The translations under genes were made by a program, and so were the position numbers. Source: Pedobacter polysacchareus (GTDB lineage: Bacteria > Bacteroidota > Bacteroidia > Sphingobacteriales > Sphingobacteriaceae). Taken from it: a DNA stretch of 64,000 bases. The notes beneath the pieces were generated by a model, which did no database searches, was not told where the DNA came from, and saw only the letters and a list, made by a program, of their open reading frames with translations. Below, piece after piece: positions 1 through 9,448 of this stretch (the first letter of the stretch is position 1; the number at the start of each line of letters is the position of its first letter). The stretch spans positions 62,001 through 126,000 of the forward strand of contig NZ_JAHYSS010000001.1 of NCBI RefSeq assembly GCF_019802255.1, read 5' to 3'.

Positions 1-2801
1 TGGTCATGCAAACCTGCATTTGTTCCATAAGACACATAGAATCCCAATTGATAAGTGAACATCACGTTCAGGTCAAACCCTTTATAACGAAAAGTATTGT
101 CAAATCCACCATAAACTTTTGGAGCAGTATTTTTATACATTACCGCATCTGCAGATTGTGTAATCGCAGGAGCGGAACTATTATCGTCCAAATATCTCCA
201 ATTAGGTTGATTCAGCGGATTGATGTGCTGATAAGTTACTTTTCTTCCTGCAGCATTAATAAAGATTCTTCTTCCGGTTGCTGGATCTACACCACCTGTT
301 CTCACCACATAAAGATAACCCAGAGAATAGCCAGGAGCAGTTCTGTTTACGTTCTCTCCGGTAGCGGTACTACCTGTTGCATAGATGATCTCATTTAAAC
401 CGGGAGCCAATGCAGTCACCTCATTTTTATTAAAGGAGATGTTAAAATTACTGGTCCAGCTAAAATCATTGGTCATGACTGGCTTTCCAGAAATGGCAAG
501 CTCAAAACCTCTATTATACATGCTACCTGCGTTCATTAAAATACTGCTTGGAACACCCGTTGAAGGTGACTGAGGAACATTTATAATCAAGCCATCAATG
601 TTATTTTTATAATAAGCAACCTCTGCAGTCAGGCGGTCATTTAACACGCCGAAATTGAAACCTATGTCTGTTTTCTTACTGGTTTCCCATTTCAGATCCT
701 TGTTACCTGCAGCATTATAAACTGAAGTAGGCGTACCTCCATATAATCCAGGAGAGAGGGTCGTAAAAGTTGCATAATTAGGGATACCAGCAACATTTCC
801 TACTTTACCATAACTTCCTCTTAGCTTGAAACTGCTAAAGATATCGGACATGTCTGAATTCTGCCAGAAATTTTCTTTAGTAATTTCCCATCCTGCAGAT
901 GCTCCCCAGAATGTTCCTTTTTTCTGACCAAGTGCAGAATATTCATCCTGTCTTAAGTTTGCACTTAAGAAATACTTTCCGTCATAGTTATAATTTAGAC
1001 GACCAAAATACGAAAGCAAATAATTTTCCTCTCTAATCATTAAAGTAGAATTGTTCAGCGTAAATCCTGCTTGAACATTGTCATAAAGAGGATCTGTTAA
1101 ACCTTGACGGTCAATTCCAAAGCCACGAACCGTGTTTCTTTGCTGCTCCTGACCGACTAATAAATTGAAATTATGTTTATCTACACTATAAACCGCATTA
1201 GCAGTGTTTGTCCAGGTCCAGTTCTTTCTTTTTCTAAAACCAGCAATTCCTTCTCCGCCAGGGCCTTGTCCTGAACCATGAATCGGGTTATAAAAAATAT
1301 CATTGTCACTGCCGATATAGTCAATCCCATAAACCGAGCGTAAGTTTAACCATTTGAATGGATTAACCTGAATATAGGCATTGGACTGTACATGATCCGT
1401 CTCGTTATTTTCTCTGTTTTTCTCGAGAATCTGTACGAAATTATAGAAGCCCACCTGATTACTAGCCACCACATTGTTCATCGGACCCACAAAAGTTCCA
1501 CCCAGATTATAAGATCCATCATTGTTATAAGGAGAAACATTGGGTGCATTAACCACTGCTGTTCTTGCGATCCCTGCTGTGCCATAGGCCTCACCAGATA
1601 ATGATCCGCTGCTAATTGCAGCTAAATTCTGCTCATTGGAGTAAGAAAGTTTTCCACCGATCCATAAATAATCGTTGATCTTACTGTCAATATTAAACAG
1701 GGCATTCATTCTTTTGAAATCATTCTTTTCATAGATACCCTGTTGTTTCGTGTATCCTGCCCCCAAGTAATACTTGGTTGCTTCCGTACCACCGGATACA
1801 TTGACGTTGTGGCTCTGAGAAAAACCTGTGCGATAGGCATAATCCAACCAATTTGTATTGATCGGTGAGCCATCAGGTCCATTCGTTAATGCAAATTTTG
1901 GAAGGGTAGACACCGTACCTAGCTGAAAATTAACACTTCCTGGTCTGATGCTGTTTGCATTGGCAACCGCTTCATTTTTATAGTCGGTATATTGAAAAGC
2001 ATCCAATAATTTCGGAAGGCGGTAAGGGCTTGACCAGCCTACCCAGGCATCATAACCTACTCTTGGTGCACCTGTTTTTCCTTTTTTAGTCGTCACAAAA
2101 ACTACCCCATTGGCCGCACGACTACCATAAATAGCCGTAGAAGCGGCATCTTTTGCAATGTCAATACTTTCAATGTCATTCGGATTGATACTAGATAATG
2201 GATTGGAGGCCGTAGCAGTCAGAGACTGATCTCCTGTAGTCGCTACAATCCCATCAATCACAAACAATGGCTGAGAGCTTAGTGATACTGAGTTCGTACC
2301 CCGAATCCTAAATACCGGAGGTGCATTTAATACCCCTGTAGGAACCGTGATCTGTACACCAGAAGCTCGTCCGGCCAAACCTGATTCAAAACTTTGAACT
2401 GGTTTCTCTGCAATTGCTGCACCGCTCACAGAAGCGGTACTTCCGGTAATCTCTCCTCTTTTCTGGGTACCGTAACCAACAACCACCAATTCATTCAAAT
2501 CCTGTGAATCACTTTGCATGCCGGCATTGACCACATTGGCACTTCCTAAGGGCCTTGTAAGCGTTACATAGCCAAGATAAGAGAATTCCAAGGCGGTTAT
2601 TCCTGAAGGTACTTTAATGGAATAACGTCCATCTGAGGCCGATTGAGTACCACCTTTGCCGCCTTTTGGCCGAATGGTTACCCCTGGTAGTGGCTTTCCG
2701 TCGCCGCTATCCGTAACTGTTCCTGTGATTGTTCGCTCCTGTGCCATCGCGGATCCCGCAACAAACAACAGAATGAACAAACTCTGTAGAAGTTTCTTCA
2801 T
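1..2801 (-). CDS. SusC/RagA-family TonB-linked outer membrane protein, C-terminus cut by window edge
   Basis: Outer-membrane TonB-dependent transporter of the SusC/RagA family, which imports large nutrients together with a SusD lipoprotein. About 933 codons are visible, reading out of the left edge without a stop; related proteins here have 1015-1064 residues. The ATG at 2801 begins MKKLLQSLFILLFVAGSAMA, a signal peptide nearly identical to the other three SusC in the window. Next come a CarboxypepD_reg-like domain (about 22-100), a TonB-box-like stretch (ELVVVGYGTQKRG) and a plug domain with the family motifs PLFVIDGI, NPNDIESI and AIYGSRAANGV, then the start of the barrel. Transcription runs leftward from its own leader, after the terminator of the preceding pair. 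Its SusD partner would lie beyond the edge. The substrate cannot be read from the sequence. Confidence 0.95.
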   Translation of the reverse strand, partial: MKKLLQSLFILLFVAGSAMAQERTITGTVTDSGDGKPLPGVTIRPKGGKGGTQSASDGRYSIKVPSGITALEFSYLGYVTLTRPLGSANVVNAGMQSDSQDLNELVVVGYGTQKRGEITGSTASVSGAAIAEKPVQSFESGLAGRASGVQITVPTGVLNAPPVFRIRGTNSVSLSSQPLFVIDGIVATTGDQSLTATASNPLSSINPNDIESIDIAKDAASTAIYGSRAANGVVFVTTKKGKTGAPRVGYDAWVGWSSPYRLPKLLDAFQYTDYKNEAVANANSIRPGSVNFQLGTVSTLPKFALTNGPDGSPINTNWLDYAYRTGFSQSHNVNVSGGTEATKYYLGAGYTKQQGIYEKNDFKRMNALFNIDSKINDYLWIGGKLSYSNEQNLAAISSGSLSGEAYGTAGIARTAVVNAPNVSPYNNDGSYNLGGTFVGPMNNVVASNQVGFYNFVQILEKNRENNETDHVQSNAYIQVNPFKWLNLRSVYGIDYIGSDNDIFYNPIHGSGQGPGGEGIAGFRKRKNWTWTNTANAVYSVDKHNFNLLVGQEQQRNTVRGFGIDRQGLTDPLYDNVQAGFTLNNSTLMIREENYLLSYFGRLNYNYDGKYFLSANLRQDEYSALGQKKGTFWGASAGWEITKENFWQNSDMSDIFSSFKLRGSYGKVGNVAGIPNYATFTTLSPGLYGGTPTSVYNAAGNKDLKWETSKKTDIGFNFGVLNDRLTAEVAYYKNNIDGLIINVPQSPSTGVPSSILMNAGSMYNRGFELAISGKPVMTNDFSWTSNFNISFNKNEVTALAPGLNEIIYATGSTATGENVNRTAPGYSLGYLYVVRTGGVDPATGRRIFINAAGRKVTYQHINPLNQPNWRYLDDNSSAPAITQSADAVMYKNTAPKVYGGFDNTFRYKGFDLNVMFTYQLGFYVSYGTNAGLHD

Positions 2802-3052
2802 AAAATATAATTTAGGTTAGTTAATAGTTCTCTTAAGATATGTAACATTCGCGATATTTTTCAATGTTTTATCATTTTATTGTCTTTTTTACACAAAAAC
2901 ACAATAAAAGTCAAAAACCTGAACAGATGGCGTTTACAAAAAACCCTTCCAGCGCTATTAAAACCCAATTATTTCATGAAATCCTAGTTTTCAGACCCTT
3001 ATAATTATTTTCAATAATTCATTGCCGGTTTTGTTAAAAACATCATCAAAAT
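2802..3052. other. Intergenic region upstream of SusC copy 1
   Basis: Together with the adjoining terminator this makes a 337-bp stretch without a gene. It is AT-rich and must hold the promoter of the leftward SusC gene starting at 2801. Apart from the conserved leader element I see no exact TAnnTTTG -7 box and no credible small ORF. Confidence 0.5.
2811..2826 (-). promoter_or_regulatory. Conserved SusC leader element, copy 1
   Basis: The minus strand carries TATTAACTAACCTAAA nine bases upstream of the SusC ATG at 2801. The same word occurs 10-13 bases before the SusC starts at 12604 and 18165. Its position suggests a 5'-untranslated or translation-initiation element. The function is inferred only from conservation among paralogues, which could also reflect recent duplication. 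Confidence 0.45.
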
Positions 3053-3092
3053 AAAACGGCTGATCCTCCCAGAATGAAAGATCAGCCGTTTT
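3053..3092 (-). terminator. Rho-independent terminator after SusD (3139-4593)
   Basis: A perfect 13-bp stem (AAAACGGCTGATC / GATCAGCCGTTTT) with a 14-nt loop lies 46 bases past the SusD stop. Read on the minus strand, the stem runs into TTTTATTTT. It closes the SusC-SusD pair at 3139-7651. Confidence 0.85.
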
Positions 3093-3138
3093 GTTTAAAG
3101 CAATACTCCGGAAATTTCCGAAAATTCAGGATAAGGTA

Positions 3139-4593
3139 CTAGTTTGGGTTCTGAATCAACACTCCATTTGAGGCATTAATGGAAACCTGATCAATAGGTA
3201 ATTGGAATTTATCAGATCCGGCAGGAAGCAGTACTTTTCTGTACGGGCGACCGGTTCCATCTGCTCTGTCACCATAAACTGCATTTCTAACTACGGGTAA
3301 GTTTTTACGTTTCAGGTCTACAAAGCGATCGCCTTCAAAAGCGAGCTCTAACCTTCTTTGTAAAGCTATGGCTGCCTGCAAAGCTGTTCCCCGCTCCCCA
3401 CCTGCTATAAAATCAGTATAACGTTTTGACCTCAGGTTATCTAAATCGGCAAGCGCCAGTCCATCATCACCTGGGATATTGCTATAGGCTTCTGCCCTAT
3501 TTAATAATACTTCAGCAACACGCATGAGTTTTATATCTACTACGTTCAGATTTCCAGAAGCCCTGCCTTCGTATTTACTTACATAATTGAGCAGAATATC
3601 TTCATTTGTTTTCTGAGTAAAGTAAGCTACTTTTCTAACATCCGTTGTCTTGTACAAGTTGTAAAAGTCGAAAGCCGGCACTTGCTCCGCTCTGGCATTT
3701 TGGCCTAAAACGATACCTGGAGTAAGCCTATTCACATCAAGAACAGCTAACTTGAACAATACACCTGCATCAGTAGCATCTTTCCAAATCCCTGGGAATT
3801 CGCTCAATGAGCCTGCATCTCCGTTAATTGCTAAGGCATTGCTACTTGCAGTCACACATTTATCCCATTCCCCGCGGTATAAATACACCCTCGATAAATA
3901 GCCATAAACTGCCGCCTTAGACAAACGTCCTTTTGCTTTAACGCCGGACAGGTTATCAATTAAGCCCGCTGCTTTTTCTAAATCATCTCTGATTTGATCA
4001 TAATTACTTTTTACCGTTGCTCTGGCCGGATTATCCGTCACCAATTGAACCGTTTTGATATAAGGAATACCTAAATCCACAGCTGAAGCATTGGTATAAG
4101 TTTTACCGAATAACCTCAGCATATCAAAATGTACAATCGCTCTGACTGCTAACGCCTGCCCTTCAACATCAGCCCTTGAACCATCTTTAAGGTGCTCAAT
4201 TTTTGCTAAAATTGCATTTGCAGCTCTGATGATGCTGTAACCGTCCTGGTAGAAATTAGTAGTCGCTAAGCCATTGTAATCCCAATTCTGATAAACCAAA
4301 CCTGTTTGTCGGCCACCGCTGTAGCTGATCGCATTATCCGCAAGGATGTCATTTGAAGCAATGAAATTAAAATTATCAGTACCACCATAGTAATCATTGG
4401 GGACATAAGCCGCCTGATTTCCTTTAGACAGCATTCTTAAATACATTCCTCTCGCTGCCGCCGCAAAATCGCTTGGGCTGATCAAGGCTTGTTCATCAGT
4501 TACGGCATTGAATGGCTTTAAGTCTAATTGTTTTTTACAGGAAGTAAAAGCGATTACAGCCATCAATCCCGTTAATATATAAATACGTTTCAT
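3139..4593 (-). CDS. SusD/RagB-family nutrient-binding outer membrane lipoprotein
   Basis: Surface lipoprotein that caps the SusC channel and binds the substrate. The protein has 484 residues. A lipoprotein signal ends in the lipobox FTSC, with the acylated Cys at about residue 19, followed by KKQLDL. The N-terminal half contains the TPR-like helices of the classical SusD fold (SusD-like_3 type, with GQALAVRAIVHFDMLRLFG). The C-terminal half has the SusD_RagB pattern, including ALNRAEAY-like and RRLELAFEGDRFVDLKR motifs. It starts 10 bases after the stop of the SusC gene at 4604, so the two are co-transcribed. The terminator at 3053-3092 follows. The ligand is not predictable; no polysaccharide-degrading enzyme is adjacent. 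Confidence 0.95.
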   Translation of the reverse strand: MKRIYILTGLMAVIAFTSCKKQLDLKPFNAVTDEQALISPSDFAAAARGMYLRMLSKGNQAAYVPNDYYGGTDNFNFIASNDILADNAISYSGGRQTGLVYQNWDYNGLATTNFYQDGYSIIRAANAILAKIEHLKDGSRADVEGQALAVRAIVHFDMLRLFGKTYTNASAVDLGIPYIKTVQLVTDNPARATVKSNYDQIRDDLEKAAGLIDNLSGVKAKGRLSKAAVYGYLSRVYLYRGEWDKCVTASSNALAINGDAGSLSEFPGIWKDATDAGVLFKLAVLDVNRLTPGIVLGQNARAEQVPAFDFYNLYKTTDVRKVAYFTQKTNEDILLNYVSKYEGRASGNLNVVDIKLMRVAEVLLNRAEAYSNIPGDDGLALADLDNLRSKRYTDFIAGGERGTALQAAIALQRRLELAFEGDRFVDLKRKNLPVVRNAVYGDRADGTGRPYRKVLLPAGSDKFQLPIDQVSINASNGVLIQNPN

Positions 4594-4603
4594 CTTTCTT
4601 AAT

Positions 4604-7600
4604 TTAGAAGGTCATGTTTAAACCAACAGTCCATGATTTATAGTTAGGATAAGAATACAAGCTATAAATACCATTTACATAAGGAGTGCCGTTCACTGGG
4701 TTTGTCGGATCAGTCTCTGTAGAACCAATCCCGACCTCAGGATCACCCTTGTAATGCGGACGATAAGTCAGCAAATTATGCCCCGTTACATACACATTTA
4801 CGGCCTGAATAAACCCAGTTTTCTGCAAGATCACTTTAGGAATGCTATAAGCTATAGTCACATCTCTCAAACGGACATAATCCCCCTTTTGAAGAAATCT
4901 ATCCGTATCCTGGAAATCCGTGTTCCCCTTAACTGGCTTTGGATTTTTACTGAGCTGGCCTGGAGTTTTCCAATAATCCAAAGCATCCTGAGCCAGTCTT
5001 AAACCAACGCTTGAACCATCGGAGATTTGAGTGGCATAAATGGCGTTATAAATATAGTTCCCACCACTAAAAGCAGCGATTGCCGACAGCGTAAAATCTT
5101 TATAAGCTAATTGAACATTTGCACCCCCATAATAGGTAGGCGTAGCCGATTTGCCATCTAAAGCAACTGCATAGCTGCCAAATTTATTCGTCACATTCCC
5201 TGCTAAATCATAATAAAGCGCATCTCCATTTGAAGGATCAACTCCTGCAGATCTGGTTAGGAAAAAGTTTGCATAGGGCCGGCCTACCGCTAAAGTAGTA
5301 TAGCCATCTGGCTGCGGGATGCTTTCATTGGGCTTACCAGTTAACCTTGTGATTCTATTTTTATTAAAAGAGAGGTTCCCTCCAGCACTAAGCCTCCAAT
5401 CATGAGTCCTGATAAACTTGTAGTCTAATGAGAATTCATAACCTGAATTTTTCATAGTACCCATATTTTTAAGTTCTGAAGTAAAGCCTACAGTACTTGG
5501 AACAGGCACCAATTGCAGCAAGTTTTCTCTAACTTGAGTATAGTAGTCGATCGAACCCATTAATCTGGCCTCAAACATGGCGAAATCTAAGCCAATTGAA
5601 CGCGCTTTTTGTTTTTCCCAAGCCAAATTATTATTGCCCAATTGTGTTGGTCTCAAGGCTGATCCGCCACCATAACTCCCATAACCATATAAAGGTAAAG
5701 AGTTGTAGTTGCCGATGTTAAAATTCCCGGAAGTACCGATACTTGCTCTGAATTTTAAGTTGTTGATCACATCAACATCAGCCATGAAGTTTTCTTTGGT
5801 TACATTCCATGCCACACCAGCAGAGTAGAAAGTACCATATTGATGGTCCTGACCGAATCTTGAAGAACCATCTCTTCTTACAGAAAAGTCAGCAAAATAT
5901 TTCTCCTGGTAATTATAGCTGGGTTTAAAGAATACAGAGAATAAGCTCCATTGCTCTCTGCCTGTACTTGTAGTTAAAGGTACTGAAGAGTTATTTTGAG
6001 TCGTTAAATCACCATTTGCGAAACCTTTACTGGACAGAAAGTAATTTTTTGCATCATTCTTCGTAAACTCAGAACCCAATAAGAAATCTAAGTGATGGTC
6101 TTCATTGACCCTTTTTTCATAATGAGCGGTATTCGTCCAGGCATAATTAAACAACCTGGTACCATTGTCCGTTTTCGTTCCTGGAGCTGCTTTATCTCCG
6201 CTAATCTGATCCAGGTAAGAACCTGGTTTTATATAAAACTCTCTGCTGTAGTCATAAAAATTCAAACCCATTTGAGACTTTAGTTTTAATCCTTTAATCG
6301 GATTTGCTTCTATATACAGGGACCCAAAAGCAGCGTTTGTATTGTTAAATTCCGGATTATTTTTGATTGCCTCTAATACCGGAAAACCACTATAAGTAAG
6401 GTTATAACTGCCATCCTTATTAAATACTGGCTCATAAGGATTGGTTCTCATGGCCACGTAATATGCATTCTGTGGGCTATATCTATCTCTTTGCGCATCG
6501 ATGCGGAAAGATGACAAGTTAGTATTCGCACCAACGTTTAACCATTCTTTGGCTTTATAGGTGATGTTTAAACGACCGCCAGTACGTTTAAACTTAGACC
6601 CAATCACAATTCCATCCTGGTCAAGATGTTCTAAACTCAAGTAATAATTAAATTTATCGTCTGCTCCAGATAGGGAAACCTGATGTCTGACCTGTGGCGC
6701 AGTACGCAGGATTTCTTTTTGCCAATCTGCACCATTTGCATTTAAGCTGTTCCATTGCTCGGTCAATTTATCCGCAGGGATAGCCTGAAGATTAGCATAA
6801 CCATTATTTCGCATGAAAGCAGTCATGAACCTATTACTGAATCCTAAATCATACTCATACTGTAAAGTCTGATCAGGGGTCATCAATTTATAGTTATCAT
6901 TGATGCGCGATTGCTCCGTATATGCTACCGAATAAGTGAATTTTGGCTCATTTAATTTTCCTTTTTTTGTACTGATTAAGACCACTCCATTCGCCCCTCT
7001 GGCACCATAAATAGCCGAAGAAGAGGCATCTTTAAGGATAGAGATCTGCTCTATATCATCTGCATTGATCGCATTGTATACTTTAGCATCTACAACCGTC
7101 CCATCGACTACGAATAAAGGATCAGAACCTGCGGCCAGGGATCCCAGGCCTCTTAACCTGACAAAGGCGCCCTGTCCTGGAGCTCCATTCATCGCGGTTA
7201 CCTGCACGCCTGCAGCCTGGCCTTGTAAAAGGTTACCTAAGTTAGGCACAGGTAAATTATGAATTGATTTACCGCTAATGGAAGATACCGCACCGGTAAT
7301 CGTTGATTTTTTCTGATCTGAATAACCAGTTACAACCACTTCTCCCAGTTGTTCCGCATCAGTGCTCAATATCATATTGATGACCATAGCCGAACCGATA
7401 AGTTTGGTGATTTTTGTATAACCTACCGAATAGAATTCAATAGTAGTAGCTGAGGAAGGGACTGAAATGGAATATTTCCCCCTTTCATCGGTGGAAGTAC
7501 CCATCTGAGTACCAATAATTTTGACAGAAACACCAGGAATCGGTAAACCGTCATCCTTTCCTGTCACTGTACCAATAATTGTCCGATTTTGAGCCAGTGC

Positions 7601-7651
7601 AGTCCCTGCGATGAACATCAAAATGAACAAACTTTGTAAAAGTTTTTTCAT
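4604..7651 (-). CDS. SusC/RagA-family TonB-linked outer membrane protein
   Basis: Complete 1015-residue TonB-dependent transporter. The signal peptide (MKKLLQSLFILMFIAGTALA) ends at about residue 20 and is followed directly by a CarboxypepD_reg-like beta-sandwich (RTIIGTVTG to about residue 100). The TonB-box-like segment GEVVVTGYSDQKKST precedes the plug domain with PLFVVDGTVVDA, DDIEQISILKDASS and AIYGARGANGVV. A large beta-barrel fills the rest and the chain ends in an aromatic residue (WTVGLNMTF), as outer-membrane barrels do. It pairs with the classical SusD 10 bases downstream. Of the four SusC leaders this one is the most diverged from the common TTAACTAACC word. The substrate is unknown. 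Confidence 0.96.
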   Translation of the reverse strand: MKKLLQSLFILMFIAGTALAQNRTIIGTVTGKDDGLPIPGVSVKIIGTQMGTSTDERGKYSISVPSSATTIEFYSVGYTKITKLIGSAMVINMILSTDAEQLGEVVVTGYSDQKKSTITGAVSSISGKSIHNLPVPNLGNLLQGQAAGVQVTAMNGAPGQGAFVRLRGLGSLAAGSDPLFVVDGTVVDAKVYNAINADDIEQISILKDASSSAIYGARGANGVVLISTKKGKLNEPKFTYSVAYTEQSRINDNYKLMTPDQTLQYEYDLGFSNRFMTAFMRNNGYANLQAIPADKLTEQWNSLNANGADWQKEILRTAPQVRHQVSLSGADDKFNYYLSLEHLDQDGIVIGSKFKRTGGRLNITYKAKEWLNVGANTNLSSFRIDAQRDRYSPQNAYYVAMRTNPYEPVFNKDGSYNLTYSGFPVLEAIKNNPEFNNTNAAFGSLYIEANPIKGLKLKSQMGLNFYDYSREFYIKPGSYLDQISGDKAAPGTKTDNGTRLFNYAWTNTAHYEKRVNEDHHLDFLLGSEFTKNDAKNYFLSSKGFANGDLTTQNNSSVPLTTSTGREQWSLFSVFFKPSYNYQEKYFADFSVRRDGSSRFGQDHQYGTFYSAGVAWNVTKENFMADVDVINNLKFRASIGTSGNFNIGNYNSLPLYGYGSYGGGSALRPTQLGNNNLAWEKQKARSIGLDFAMFEARLMGSIDYYTQVRENLLQLVPVPSTVGFTSELKNMGTMKNSGYEFSLDYKFIRTHDWRLSAGGNLSFNKNRITRLTGKPNESIPQPDGYTTLAVGRPYANFFLTRSAGVDPSNGDALYYDLAGNVTNKFGSYAVALDGKSATPTYYGGANVQLAYKDFTLSAIAAFSGGNYIYNAIYATQISDGSSVGLRLAQDALDYWKTPGQLSKNPKPVKGNTDFQDTDRFLQKGDYVRLRDVTIAYSIPKVILQKTGFIQAVNVYVTGHNLLTYRPHYKGDPEVGIGSTETDPTNPVNGTPYVNGIYSLYSYPNYKSWTVGLNMTF

Positions 7652-7912
7652 AGAAATAATAAATTAAGGAATTAATGAGGCCAAATACAGACGGCCATGA
7701 TAGATATACATCATAAAAGGCCCACAATATAGCCCTAAATGGCGATTTTTCTAATAAGAAGATCAATAAAAGGAAAGAAATATAGCATGAAATACACCCA
7801 TATGTTATATTTCACATTTTTCTATCACAAACTTATAGATTTTGATTCAAAAAAACACAACTGCTAAATCTTATTGGAACAACAAGTTGGCCTGACTGGA
7901 ATTATTAAAAAC
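7652..7912. other. Intergenic region upstream of SusC (4604-7651)
   Basis: With the adjoining terminator this is a 319-bp stretch without a convincing gene. It should contain the leftward promoter for the SusC gene at 7651. On the minus strand, about 40 bases before the ATG, TGTATTTG matches the TAnnTTTG -7 consensus at all but one position. No clear -33 partner was identified. Confidence 0.4.
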
Positions 7913-7949
7913 AAAAGGCCCGCTGAATTTGAAATTCAGCGGGCCTTTT
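7913..7949 (-). terminator. Strong Rho-independent terminator after SusD (7971-9437)
   Basis: A nearly uninterrupted hairpin of about 16 bp (AAAAGGCCCGCTGAAT paired with its complement) has a very short loop. It lies 21 bases downstream of the SusD stop. On the minus strand it ends in TTTTGTTTTT. It separates this SusC-SusD pair from the next. Confidence 0.9.
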
Positions 7950-7970
7950 ACTTAAGTATTTAAACGAAAA

Positions 7971-9437
7971 CTATGGTCTTGTATCCCAGAATACTCTCAC
8001 ATCCATGCCTGTTTTTTGTTTGGCATTTGGATTTAAATCAATTTCTGATTGTGCGTAGAATAATGATCTTGGAATATAAGTCGTAACTGCCTGAGCAGCG
8101 ATTGCGATTGCAGGATAACCTGTTCTTCTCCAATCTGTCCACGATTCTCCAATTACACCGAAACTAGCAATATATTTTTCATTGATGATTTGTTGAAGTT
8201 GTTGAGCAGGAGTACCTGTCAAAGTTCCATGAGCTAAGATATAGTTATTGCGATCTACAGCTGCAACACCTGCGTCATTCATAGAAGCAGTAATACCTGC
8301 TTTAAAGAAAGCATCCGCACTACCTGCAGAATTGAATCTCAATGCCGCCTCAGCTCTGATGAAGTTATATTCGGCAAAGGTCAACATTCTAACAGGGGCT
8401 GTACCATTGAATGTATTTCCTGTACCCCCTCTTAAATATAGACCTATTTTAGAATAAGCTTGAGAAGGAGCGGCCCCACTTACACTTCCTTTATATAAAC
8501 CAGATCCAGCAGGAAACTGAGTAAAATAAAATGGACGTCTCGGGTCAACATTTGTATTCATCAAGGTAACCATGAAATTGTTAGCTACTAAATAACCAGT
8601 ACGAGCAATTTCATAAGCATCAATAGGGTTTCTTCGACCAGCACCACCTACAAAGAACATTTGGAAACTATCATCATTACTAGCAAACAACGGAGCGCCT
8701 GAAGCAATCAGTTGATCAATCTGAGCTTTCGCAAAAGCAGGATCTTTCTCACTGTAATGTAAATACATTCTTAATTTTAAGGTATTGGCAAATTTAATCC
8801 AGTTGGCTTTTGTAGTTCCAAAATCGCCAGGAAAAATAGTACTGTTAATGTCTGGTGATTTATTAGACGTAGCAGCATTCACTTCTGCAATACCCTGATC
8901 CAATAAGGTAATCAAGTTTTTATAGATCTGCTCAGATGGATCATATTTTGGTTGAAGATTTTCTGTTAATTTCTGTGTTTCAGAAAATGGAATATCTCCC
9001 CAGATGTCTACAGAAATCTGATAAGCATATGCTTTCATAATTTTTGCAACACCTGAATAATGAGGACTTCCTTCCGCTGTAGCTTTAGTAATGATGTTTT
9101 CTGCATCATTCAAAATTGTAGCATACATACTTGACCATGCATTATTTTCATCAGAGCCCTGAATCAAATAGCGCTCATAAAGCTGAGTAGCATTCTGAGT
9201 TCCACTACTTTGTCCAGAAAACTGCTGCATAATCAGCGAAGTATTTCTATTCATATCACTTCCGGCATAAAACGAAAGGTTTACCGTAAGAGAGGTCAAT
9301 TGCTGATCAATCGGTGCTTCAAGCAACGAATCCGGATCCGTATTAATGTCGTAAAACTTTTTGCAAGAGCTTATAGACAGTATTCCTACTGTAAGAAAAG
9401 CAGCAACGACTATATGTTTTATATTTTTCATAAACAT
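7971..9437 (-). CDS. SusD-like_2-family (SusD/RagB) outer membrane lipoprotein
   Basis: A 488-residue SusD-type lipoprotein of the second SusD subfamily (PF12771-like), recognised by the CKKFYDINTDPDS segment straight after the lipobox (ISSC, Cys about 25) and by IMKAYAYQISVDIWGDIPFSE. Near the C-terminus the typical EKYIASFGVIGESWTDWRRTG motif is present. The start could be Met-1 or Met-3 (MKNIKHIV); both give a good lipoprotein signal. The gene begins 11 bases after the stop of the SusC at 9449-12604 and is followed by a strong terminator, so it is the distal gene of a two-gene operon. Its job is surface substrate capture for that SusC; the ligand is unknown. Confidence 0.94.
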   Translation of the reverse strand: MFMKNIKHIVVAAFLTVGILSISSCKKFYDINTDPDSLLEAPIDQQLTSLTVNLSFYAGSDMNRNTSLIMQQFSGQSSGTQNATQLYERYLIQGSDENNAWSSMYATILNDAENIITKATAEGSPHYSGVAKIMKAYAYQISVDIWGDIPFSETQKLTENLQPKYDPSEQIYKNLITLLDQGIAEVNAATSNKSPDINSTIFPGDFGTTKANWIKFANTLKLRMYLHYSEKDPAFAKAQIDQLIASGAPLFASNDDSFQMFFVGGAGRRNPIDAYEIARTGYLVANNFMVTLMNTNVDPRRPFYFTQFPAGSGLYKGSVSGAAPSQAYSKIGLYLRGGTGNTFNGTAPVRMLTFAEYNFIRAEAALRFNSAGSADAFFKAGITASMNDAGVAAVDRNNYILAHGTLTGTPAQQLQQIINEKYIASFGVIGESWTDWRRTGYPAIAIAAQAVTTYIPRSLFYAQSEIDLNPNAKQKTGMDVRVFWDTRP

Positions 9438-9448
9438 TCCTAATTAAA

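Noticed and set aside
7551-7766. A 71-codon minus-strand frame across the SusC start at 7651.
   Set aside because: It overlaps the well-supported SusC signal peptide in another frame and has no homology-like pattern.
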